Positions 56,908 to 64,000 of a DNA stretch of 64,000 bases are shown piece after piece. The notes beneath the pieces are model-generated. The model was not told the DNA's origin. It worked only from the letters and a program-made list of their open reading frames with translations, and searched no databases. Numbering within the stretch: position 1 is the first letter of the stretch; every line of letters begins with the position of its first letter. Source of the DNA: Deinococcus aquatilis DSM 23025 (GTDB lineage: Bacteria; Deinococcota; Deinococci; Deinococcales; Deinococcaceae); assembly GCF_000378445.1 (NCBI RefSeq), contig NZ_KB899699.1, forward strand, positions 1 through 64,000, written 5' to 3'. The position numbers were made by a program, and so were the translations under genes.

Positions 56908-56998
56908 GCTCGGTCACTCTGCGGGTGTTCCCGCACTCTCCTTTCATCTTGTCTCACTCGATAGGGCCACGTCCCATCCCGGCCCGGAGGTTCTAACC

Positions 56999-57934
56999 GT
57001 GAAGTTCTACGTCATTGGCGACGTTACCGTTGACCATCTGTATCATCTGAATCAGTTGCCCACGCCCGGCAGCGAGATCGCCCCCAGCCGTTCCACGATG
57101 GAACCCGGCGGCGCGGGCGGCACCATCAGCGTTACGCTGGCCCGCCTCGGCCACAGCGTGATTCTGGCGGCCCGTGTCGGAGACGACCCCTTTGCCGAAT
57201 ACGCCCTGGGCCGGGTGCGCGACAGTGGAGTCAGCGTGGCGGCCATTCAGCGCGACCCCGATCACCTTACCAGCACCATCACGGTGATGCAGACCCCCGA
57301 CGGCCTGCGGGCCATGATCAGCGACGGGGCCGCCAACCGTCAACTCGACCCGGCCAAGCTGAAAAAGAAAGACGTGGAAACCAGCGATGCCCTGATCATT
57401 TCCGCCTATTCCCTGACGGAAGGCCCGCAGCGCGAGTATTCGCTGAAGGCCATCGAGGCGGCCAAGAACGCCAAAAAACCAGTGCCCGTCTTTATCGATC
57501 TGGGCACCGGGGCTGTCAACAAGGCCGGAACCAAACTGGAGCAGGACGTGATCGGCGCAGATTACCTGATGCTCAATCAGCACGAACTGCTGGCCCTCAC
57601 GGGCACGGGCAGCATCAGCACGGCACTTGCCCAGCTCGGTGCAGGTGGGGCGCGGCGCGTCATCGTCAAGGTCGGCAAAATGGGCAGCATCGTCTGGACA
57701 CCCGATGAAACTGAACTCGTGGACGCTGTGCCGCCTGAGGGGAGTGTCGTAGACAGCACCGGTGCGGGCGATACCTTCACGGCTGCCTTTGCCCACGCGG
57801 TTCTCTCCGGCCTGCCTCTGGCCCGTGCCGCCCGCGCTGCCAACGCCGCCGGTGCTCTGGCGGCCACCCGTTTCGGTGCCCAGAGCCGGGAAATCACGCC
57901 GGGCGACCTGGAAACGGTCATGACCAAAAAGTAG
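56999..57934 (+). CDS. PfkB-family carbohydrate kinase (ribokinase-like)
   Basis: A 311-residue ribokinase-fold kinase opening MKFYVIGDVTVDHLYHLNQL with the substrate-side EPGGAGGTISVTLARLG (about 37-53), a Lys-rich region around KLKKKDVETS, and the catalytic STGAGDTFTAAFAHAVL with the base Asp (about 256). The GTG at 56999 has GGAGG at 8 bases. It differs from the fructokinase-like enzyme at 38420 in its early residues and is closer to ribokinase and adenosine-kinase-like members; the substrate is unknown. Confidence 0.9.
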   Translation: MKFYVIGDVTVDHLYHLNQLPTPGSEIAPSRSTMEPGGAGGTISVTLARLGHSVILAARVGDDPFAEYALGRVRDSGVSVAAIQRDPDHLTSTITVMQTPDGLRAMISDGAANRQLDPAKLKKKDVETSDALIISAYSLTEGPQREYSLKAIEAAKNAKKPVPVFIDLGTGAVNKAGTKLEQDVIGADYLMLNQHELLALTGTGSISTALAQLGAGGARRVIVKVGKMGSIVWTPDETELVDAVPPEGSVVDSTGAGDTFTAAFAHAVLSGLPLARAARAANAAGALAATRFGAQSREITPGDLETVMTKK

Positions 57935-58001
57935 GTTGTGGGCAGCAGAATCAGAAATCAGCTTCCGTGAATCAGCACAGGTAGATCAGAGATCATTACA
58001 G

Positions 58002-58038
58002 GCCGGACAAGCAATCACTGCTTTTCCGGCTTTCTTTG
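58002..58038 (+). terminator. Terminator of the second PfkB gene
   Basis: GCCGGACAAGCA pairs with TGCTTTTCCGGC with a central mismatch, followed by TTTCTTTG. Confidence 0.65.
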
Positions 58039-58276
58039 TTCCGATTCCCAGATCACTTGTCAAGAATGTCATTTATTTTTGACCGAATCCTATGAGTCAA
58101 TGTTGGGCAGCAGTTGGGAGAACGGAAGCGGCAGAAGGAAGACGGACGGTAGTTTCCTTCGGAAAAATGCCCTGAGTTCCGTACCGAATCACGCTGGAGA
58201 GGTTAAAGTTCCTCCACGTCTCACATGAGGGCCGTTATTCTCATGGTCTTCCAGTGTTTTGTGACAACAAGCCCGC
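58039..58276. other. Intergenic region upstream of the amidase gene
   Basis: No gene seen. The first 60 bases are A+T-rich and include TTGTCA, TTTATTTTTGACC and TATGAG (58045-58095), which may hold promoter elements for an upstream start site, but no set fits well. Confidence 0.3.
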
Positions 58277-58282
58277 TAAACT
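58277..58282 (+). promoter_or_regulatory. -10 element for the leaderless amidase gene
   Basis: TAAACT, 8 nt before the GTG at 58291. Confidence 0.5.
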
Positions 58283-58290
58283 CCATCCCA

Positions 58291-59463
58291 GTGAAGCTCA
58301 TTCCAATTAGTCACGTTCTCGTCTCTTTCTCCCGGCGTCTGTTGTTCCCGCTGGCCCTCTCTGTGCTTGCGCCTCTGGCTCTGGCTGTGCCCCGTGTGGG
58401 AAGCCACGACGGATATACGCGTCTGGTCTTCAATCTTCCGAAGGCGGCGACCAGTACGGTCAAAGTCAGCGGACAGAGCGTCACGGTGCGCCTGAATGTC
58501 AAATTGCCTGCCGAACAGGGGGCGCTCAATGCCCCCGGTGTCACGGCCTACGCGGTGGCAGGCGGTACGGTCACGGTCACGCTGGCTAAAGGTCATGCCA
58601 GCGCCAAAGCCAGCGTGTTGCCCGCCGCCTCCGGTCAGCCTGCTCGCCTAGTGATAGATGTGCCCACCAGCGTCGCCGCCTCACGCATTCCCTCCACGCC
58701 GCAGGCCCGCAGCACACCTGCGCCCGCCCGGACTCCTACCCCCGCTGCCGTCACCCGCCCTGCTGGTTCGGGCACCACCTTTCGCCCGCGTGTGGTCCTG
58801 GATGCCGGACACGGCGGCATAGACCCCGGCATGGTCAGCCGCTGGGTCACCGAGAAGGAACTGACCCTGGCAATTGCCATGCGTGTCCGTGCCGAACTGG
58901 TCAAGCACGGCATAGATGTGGTCATGGTGCGCGAAACAGACCGCCACCTCAGCAAAGACAAACGCACCGATCTCGATATGCGTTCCCGATTGGCAACTAC
59001 CGGGACGGTCAGCGCCTTTGTCAGTATTCATGTCAATGCTGCTGGGGCCAGCGCACAGGGCATCGAAACCTACTACTTCGGGCAACCGCTGGCCGGAGGT
59101 GACCGCAGTCAGGCCGTGCGCGAAAACGGGGGCGGCAGCGTGGGGCAGGAGTTGACCCGGCAGGCCGCCAACAGTGCCCAGAACCTGCTGGGCGACATTC
59201 TGGCTCAGGCCAAGGTCGCCTTCAGCCGCCAGTTGGCCCAGAAGGTGCAGGCCAACCTGATCTCTGCCACAGGTGCCGTGAACCGGGGCGTCCATACCGA
59301 CACCTTCTACGTGATCCGTAACCCCACCACTGCCGCCATTCTCACCGAAATCGGCTTCGGCACCAGCCCCAGCGAGGGACCCCGCCTCGCCAACGATGCC
59401 TACCGTGACCGGATCGCACAGGCGATTGCGCGGGCCATTCTGGATTTTCTGAATACCAAGTAG
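58291..59463 (+). CDS. N-acetylmuramoyl-L-alanine amidase (AMIN + Amidase_3)
   Basis: The 390-residue exported enzyme cleaves the amide bond between MurNAc and the stem peptide. Using the GTG at 58291, a signal peptide (about 10-31, LLFPLALSVLAPLALA) precedes an AMIN-like domain (about 32-130), a Pro/Ala/Thr linker (about 130-160) and the Amidase_3 domain with zinc ligands in VVLDAGHGGIDPG (His), TEKELTLAIAMRV (Glu) and VSIHVNAAG (His), plus the catalytic Glu in ILTEIGFGT. A regulatory helix may lie around QAANSAQNLLGDIL. It is a natural candidate substrate of the FtsEX/EnvC-like system at 6484-9549. An upstream ATG at 58225 would add 22 residues without benefit. Confidence 0.93.
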   Translation: MKLIPISHVLVSFSRRLLFPLALSVLAPLALAVPRVGSHDGYTRLVFNLPKAATSTVKVSGQSVTVRLNVKLPAEQGALNAPGVTAYAVAGGTVTVTLAKGHASAKASVLPAASGQPARLVIDVPTSVAASRIPSTPQARSTPAPARTPTPAAVTRPAGSGTTFRPRVVLDAGHGGIDPGMVSRWVTEKELTLAIAMRVRAELVKHGIDVVMVRETDRHLSKDKRTDLDMRSRLATTGTVSAFVSIHVNAAGASAQGIETYYFGQPLAGGDRSQAVRENGGGSVGQELTRQAANSAQNLLGDILAQAKVAFSRQLAQKVQANLISATGAVNRGVHTDTFYVIRNPTTAAILTEIGFGTSPSEGPRLANDAYRDRIAQAIARAILDFLNTK

Positions 59464-59480
59464 CTGGAAGTGGAGAGTGA

Positions 59481-59537
59481 GACAGGAGAAGGGCTTCAGC
59501 GGCGGTCATGGCTGAAGCCCTTCTCCTGTCTGTTTTC
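59481..59537 (+). terminator. Terminator of the amidase gene
   Basis: A perfect 20-bp stem (59481-59500 with 59511-59530) and a 10-nt loop, followed by TGTTTTC. It may also stop the convergent PduO gene. Confidence 0.85.
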
Positions 59538-59600
59538 AGGGCAGCGTTTCTCCAGCGGGTTGTTCTCCCCACACCTCTAACCCATCCCCCATAACCTTCC

Positions 59601-60173
59601 TCAGCGGCGTTTTTTCACGTTCCAGGCCTCTTCGCTCAGTCCACTGCGCTGATTCACGGCGCGGGCCATGATGAACAGCAGATCGGATACGCGGTTCAGG
59701 TAGACCTGTGTATAGAGATTGGTGTCTTCCTCGTGCATCAGGTGAATCACGTCCCGTTCGGCGCGGCGGGCCACAGCGCGGGCCACTTGCAGGGTCGCGG
59801 CAGCAGGAGTTCCGCCCGGATGCACGAAGCCCGTAAAGGGCGGCGCGTCGGCCTGATAGCGGTCGATCATGGCCTCCACAAAGGCCACGTCTTCGGCGTC
59901 GATCCGGCTCAGATTTTTTTCGTAGATGCCGCCCGCACGGGTCGCCAGATCTGCGCCCAGATCGAACAGGGCGTTTTGCAGATATTCCAGATCGGTGTCC
60001 AGCGAGGGATCAGGCTTGTGGCTGCGGGTATTGTGCGCCCGCGCCAGTCCCAGCACGCTGTTCAGTTCGTCTACCGTGCCGTAGGCTTCCACGCGCACAT
60101 GCGCTTTGCTGACGCGGTCGGCCCCGTATAGCCCGGTGGTGCCGCCGTCTCCTGTCTTGGTGTAGAGCTTCAT
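59601..60173 (-). CDS. Cob(I)yrinic acid a,c-diamide adenosyltransferase (PduO type)
   Basis: The 190-residue enzyme transfers the adenosyl group of ATP to cobalt(I) to form adenosylcobalamin. The PduO-type features are YTKTGDGGTTGLYGADRVSK (ATP loop, residues 4-23), AYGTVDELNSVLGLAR, FVHPGGTPAAATLQVARAVA and RRAERDV. The start at 60173 is preceded by TACCCT at 7 nt. No other B12 genes are nearby, so it may serve salvage and cofactor activation for B12-dependent enzymes elsewhere. Confidence 0.94.
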   Translation of the reverse strand: MKLYTKTGDGGTTGLYGADRVSKAHVRVEAYGTVDELNSVLGLARAHNTRSHKPDPSLDTDLEYLQNALFDLGADLATRAGGIYEKNLSRIDAEDVAFVEAMIDRYQADAPPFTGFVHPGGTPAAATLQVARAVARRAERDVIHLMHEEDTNLYTQVYLNRVSDLLFIMARAVNQRSGLSEEAWNVKKRR

Positions 60174-60180
60174 GGGGTAC

Positions 60181-60186
60181 AGGGTA
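60181..60186 (-). promoter_or_regulatory. -10 element for the leaderless PduO gene
   Basis: TACCCT on the minus strand, 7 nt before the ATG at 60173. Confidence 0.5.
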
Positions 60187-60312
60187 GTGGGTTGTGGGCT
60201 GCTGCGTGTGGGAAGAGGCAATATTGGGGTTGTCCCTTCTGGATCAACTCAAAAAAGCAGGCCGCAGGCACGGGTCTCCCCATAGCCTGCAGCCCACATC
60301 CACACCCTTCCC

Positions 60313-61821
60313 TCAGGCCAGACGGCCCGTTTCTTCCGTCAGCGCCCGCAACTGTGTCGCCGTATGGGGCAGCAGGTCGCCCCCCTGGTAGCGCCAGGTC
60401 CAGTTGTGGTCGCCCGTGGTGCCCGGCAGATTCATACGGGCTTCCGTGCCCAGATTCAGTACATCCTGAAGCGGCACGATGGCGAGGTTGGCACGGCTCT
60501 CGAAGGCCATCCGCGTCAGTTGAGGCGCGAAAGTTTCCTCGCTCGGATCGCTGCTGGTGTAGGTGCGGAAGTTGTGTTTCTCCTGCTCCTCGGCGTGCTG
60601 CCACCAGCCGCGTGTGGTGTCGTTGTCGTGTGTGCCCGTGTACACCACCTGATTTTCCCGCAGGTTCTCGGGCAGGAAATCGTTGACGCTGAAGTCTCCG
60701 CCGCCGAAGGCGAATTGCAGTACGGCCATACCGGGAAAACCGAAATCGTCGCGCAATTTTTCCACATCGGGGGTGATGACGCCCAGATCCTCGGCAATGA
60801 TGGGCAGCACGCCCAGAGCTTCCCGCACGGCGGCAAACATCTCCTGTCCCATGGCCGGAACCCACTCGCCCTGAATGGCGGTTTCTGCGGGAAAAGGAAT
60901 TTCCCAGCTGGCAGCAAAGCCCCGGAAGTGATCGATGCGGATCAGATCGAACAGTTTCAGGCTGCCTTCGAAACGCTCGATCCACCAGCGGAAGCCGTTC
61001 GCCTGCATGTTCTTCCAGTTGTACAGCGGGTTGCCCCACAACTGGCCTGTTGCACTGAAATAGTCGGGCGGTACGCCTGCCACCACCGTCGGCTGACCCT
61101 GATCGTCAAAATAGAACTGATCGCGGTTGGCCCAGGCGTCGCTGGAATCCATCGCCACAAAAATGGGGATGTCGCCCACGATCTGTACCTTGCGTTCTGC
61201 GGCGTAGGCGCGGATGGCCCGCCACTGCTGGAAGAACAGGAACTGAATAAACTTGACCCGCTCGATGGGGGAGGCGAGGGTCTCGCTGGCTCTGGCGAGC
61301 GCCTCAGCTTCACGGTCACGGGTGGCGGCCTCCCAGGCGTTCCACGGCAGGCCACCATGCGAATCCTTGAGCGCCATGAACAGCGCGTAATCGTCGAGCC
61401 AGGCCGCTTCTTCGGCCTTGAACGCCTCGAACTCCGGCTTGAGATTCTGGGAGCCGCCGTAGGCGTAGTGTGCGTAGGCGCGGTCGAGCATCTGGTTGCG
61501 CCACACGTACTCCAGCCCAAAATCCACCTTGTTGGGATCGAAGTCGGGCACGGCCATAAAGTCGCTGTCTTCCAGAAGGCCACCCTCTTGCAGGGTTTCC
61601 AGATCGATCAGATACGGATTGCCTGCGAACGCGCTGAACGCCTGATAAGGGCTGTCGCCGTAGCCCGTCGGCCCCAGCGGCATGACCTGCCAGTAGGCCT
61701 GCCCAGCTTCGGCCAGCCAGTCCACAAATTGACGTGCATGAGTTCCCAGAGCGCCGATTCCGTAGGGGCCGGGCAAACTGGTCGGATGAAGTAACACACC
61801 GCTTGAACGTTTGATTGTCAT
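60313..61821 (-). CDS. malQ: 4-alpha-glucanotransferase (GH77)
   Basis: The 502-residue amylomaltase transfers glucan segments between malto-oligosaccharides, releasing glucose. GH77 signatures: RSSGVLLHPTSLPGPYGIG at the start, SPYQAFSAFAGNPYLIDL, the nucleophile Asp in LIRIDHFRGFAA, the acid/base Glu in IIAEDLGVITPDV, and the third Asp in YTGTHDNDTTRGW. The ATG at 61821 has a strong GAGGAG. The upstream region holds a -10-like TAGAAT and a 16-bp perfect palindrome, suggesting regulation of maltodextrin use. Pgi and two sugar kinases elsewhere in the window handle downstream hexose phosphates. Confidence 0.96.
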   Translation of the reverse strand: MTIKRSSGVLLHPTSLPGPYGIGALGTHARQFVDWLAEAGQAYWQVMPLGPTGYGDSPYQAFSAFAGNPYLIDLETLQEGGLLEDSDFMAVPDFDPNKVDFGLEYVWRNQMLDRAYAHYAYGGSQNLKPEFEAFKAEEAAWLDDYALFMALKDSHGGLPWNAWEAATRDREAEALARASETLASPIERVKFIQFLFFQQWRAIRAYAAERKVQIVGDIPIFVAMDSSDAWANRDQFYFDDQGQPTVVAGVPPDYFSATGQLWGNPLYNWKNMQANGFRWWIERFEGSLKLFDLIRIDHFRGFAASWEIPFPAETAIQGEWVPAMGQEMFAAVREALGVLPIIAEDLGVITPDVEKLRDDFGFPGMAVLQFAFGGGDFSVNDFLPENLRENQVVYTGTHDNDTTRGWWQHAEEQEKHNFRTYTSSDPSEETFAPQLTRMAFESRANLAIVPLQDVLNLGTEARMNLPGTTGDHNWTWRYQGGDLLPHTATQLRALTEETGRLA

Positions 61822-61872
61822 GACTCTCCTCTGCAATACCTTTGATGTGACAAAGCGCCTGACCTGACCAGG

Positions 61873-61888
61873 ATGGAAGTGCTTCCAT
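61873..61888. promoter_or_regulatory. Candidate operator of malQ
   Basis: ATGGAAGTGCTTCCAT is a perfect inverted repeat with a 2-base centre. It is 52 bases upstream of the malQ ATG, between a TAGAAT -10 candidate at 61939-61944 and the Shine-Dalgarno. A LacI- or TetR-like repressor could bind it; none is encoded next to it. Confidence 0.5.
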
Positions 61889-61938
61889 GTCGATCTAAAT
61901 CTGCATCTCCTGCCCGAAGCCTGTCCATTTCTGGCCCG

Positions 61939-61944
61939 ATTCTA
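61939..61944 (-). promoter_or_regulatory. Candidate -10 of malQ
   Basis: TAGAAT on the minus strand, 118 bases upstream of the ATG, giving a leader of about 110 nt. Confidence 0.4.
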
Positions 61945-62070
61945 CCCAAGGTCGATGGGAATTGTGTCGCATCCTCAACTGTGGCTGAAGTGGCCGCTGA
62001 CGCCGAACGGCAGGGGCGACCAAAAAAGAGAGGCAGGGCACATGGCCCCGCCCCGGATGGACGCTGAAAT

Positions 62071-62541
62071 TCAGTCGTATTCGACGCTCAGTACCTCGAA
62101 TTGCATGGTGCCTTTGGGCAGTTGCACCATCACCGAATCGCCCGTGTGCTTTCCGGCGAGGGCCACACCGATGGGGCTGGCGTCGCTGATTCTGCCGTTC
62201 AGCACGTCGACTTCGTAGGTGCCGACCAGCTCGAACTTGCGCTGCACGCCTTTGGCGTCCTTGACCAGCACCTTGGCCCCCAGCCCGATGCCGCCGCTGG
62301 CATCTTCGGCCACGATCAGGGCACGTTCCAGCTGATGCTCGATCTCCACGATGCGCCCTTCGTTTTCGCTTTGCTGCATCCGGGCTTCGTCATAGGCGGC
62401 ACTTTCTCGGAGGTCGCCGTCGGCCAGTGCCGACCCCATGTATTCACTGATCTGTTCCCGGCGCGTGGTTTTGAGGTGTTGGAGCGTTTCTTGCAGCTTG
62501 TCGTAGCCGCGCCTGGTCATGGTGATGCGTTCCTTGGTCAT
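62071..62541 (-). CDS. greA: Transcription elongation factor GreA
   Basis: GreA enters the RNA polymerase secondary channel and stimulates cleavage of back-tracked transcripts. The N-terminal coiled coil (about 8-75) shows TRRGYDKLQETLQHLKTTRR, the acidic tip DGDLRESAAYDEARMQ (about 41-56) and EGRIVEIEHQLERA; the C-terminal FKBP-like domain has GAKVLVKDAKG, DASPIGVALAGKHTGDSV. Length 156 is standard. TATACT is 8 nt before the ATG, with no Shine-Dalgarno. Deinococcus and Thermus also carry Gfh paralogues; the intact acidic tip here favours true GreA. Confidence 0.94.
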   Translation of the reverse strand: MTKERITMTRRGYDKLQETLQHLKTTRREQISEYMGSALADGDLRESAAYDEARMQQSENEGRIVEIEHQLERALIVAEDASGGIGLGAKVLVKDAKGVQRKFELVGTYEVDVLNGRISDASPIGVALAGKHTGDSVMVQLPKGTMQFEVLSVEYD

Positions 62542-62549
62542 AACACCAG

Positions 62550-62555
62550 AGTATA
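62550..62555 (-). promoter_or_regulatory. -10 element for leaderless greA
   Basis: TATACT on the minus strand, 8 nt before the greA ATG. Confidence 0.55.
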
Positions 62556-62657
62556 GAGCGCGGGCGCGTGAGTGGGGAGCGGAGTGTAGTTCAGGGTAGA
62601 GATTGAGCGGCGGCCATGCTTTTTCTGCTGTCTACACCTACCTCCCACCCACTGAGT

Positions 62658-63730
<1,073 letters not shown>

Positions 63731-63734
<4 letters not shown>

Positions 63735-64000
63735 GCAGATTCCTGTGCAGACTCTGGTTGGGCAGACCCTGGTTGTGAAGAACGGGGTGCGGCCACGAGA
63801 GGCAGATTATCGATCAGGCGCACGCCGAACATGCGGGCGGCCAGCAGCACACGGGTCATGCTCTTATTGTCGGCCCCTGCTCTGTCATTCCTGTCACGTT
63901 CCGTGTCCTGAACCCTCACAGATTCCACGCTGTCCAGCGGCTGCATTCCTGCATCTACGATGCTGAGGTAATCCAGCTCTACGGCGTCGTCGGTGCCCAG
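63731..64000 (-). CDS. panC: Pantothenate synthetase, C-terminal part (runs off window end)
   Basis: Ninety codons of the 3' end are present, open through the window edge. The visible part reads ELDYLSIVDAGMQPLDSVES, then after a polar insertion TRVLLAARMFGVRLIDNLPL, which is the C-terminal end of PanC (substrate-facing DYL..VD and the final ARxGxxRLIDN). The enzyme joins pantoate and beta-alanine with ATP. A stretch RVQDTERDRNDRAGADNKSM between the two motifs is longer and more polar than usual, as is the tail rich in Ser, Gln and Glu. Its stop overlaps the pilT start. Confidence 0.82.

Overview
The window is a G+C-rich bacterial chromosome segment that fits the genus Deinococcus. The main evidence is a Deinococcus-type radiation/desiccation response motif upstream of uvrA, a LEA-like repeat protein, and a large share of genes that lack a Shine-Dalgarno and instead carry a TANNNT hexamer 6-8 nt before the start codon (leaderless transcripts, known from Deinococcus deserti). 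Species cannot be fixed from sequence alone. No rRNA, tRNA or CRISPR array was seen.

Layout. 1-0.63 kb: the 3' end of an IS4-type transposase abuts a small membrane-protein gene that it probably truncates. 0.85-6.3 kb: M29 aminopeptidase, purU, and the translation/RNA cluster rpsP / khpA-rimM-trmD plus a LON-substrate-binding protein. 6.5-11.1 kb: a cell-division/cell-wall block of ftsE-ftsX and an EnvC-like M23 protein with degenerate catalytic motifs, divergent from a CtpA-type protease. 11.2-16.1 kb: GNAT enzyme with a partner of unknown function, clpS-clpA, and the LEA-like protein. 16.2-19.6 kb: a VOC protein and a large soluble GAF/PAS histidine kinase fired divergently from a 22-bp promoter. 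19.6-20.3 kb: an A+T-rich acquired islet with one orphan gene. 20.4-25.6 kb: envelope glycan genes (YkoP/deacetylase-like, GT4, GT2, MFS, polysaccharide deacetylase).

25.7-41.6 kb: DUF1517 protein, class-III aminotransferase, FAH and NUDIX hydrolases, a tricorn-type S41 protease, WecA-like and WecB enzymes for polyprenyl-linked sugar synthesis, pgi, TetR regulator, HD-GYP protein, a PfkB sugar kinase, an SDR enzyme and a DsbA-DsbB pair. 41.7-52.2 kb: a membrane protein, uvrA, a TAXI-TRAP transporter (binding protein plus fused permease), an MFS transporter and a divergent ClC channel. 52.4-64 kb: DUF4388 protein, NAD(P)HX repair enzyme, TPR protein, rsmA, PfkB kinase, AMIN/amidase, PduO-type cobalamin adenosyltransferase, malQ, greA, pilT and the 3' end of panC.

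Themes. Cell envelope building and remodelling genes are spread across the window (FtsEX/EnvC, amidase, CtpA, WecA/WecB, GT4/GT2, deacetylases). Stress tolerance genes are uvrA with its damage-response operator, the LEA-like protein, ClpSA and NAD(P)HX repair. Many convergent pairs are separated by strong perfect hairpins. Start codons were chosen by Shine-Dalgarno, leaderless -10 spacing or family alignment, and this is stated per gene.
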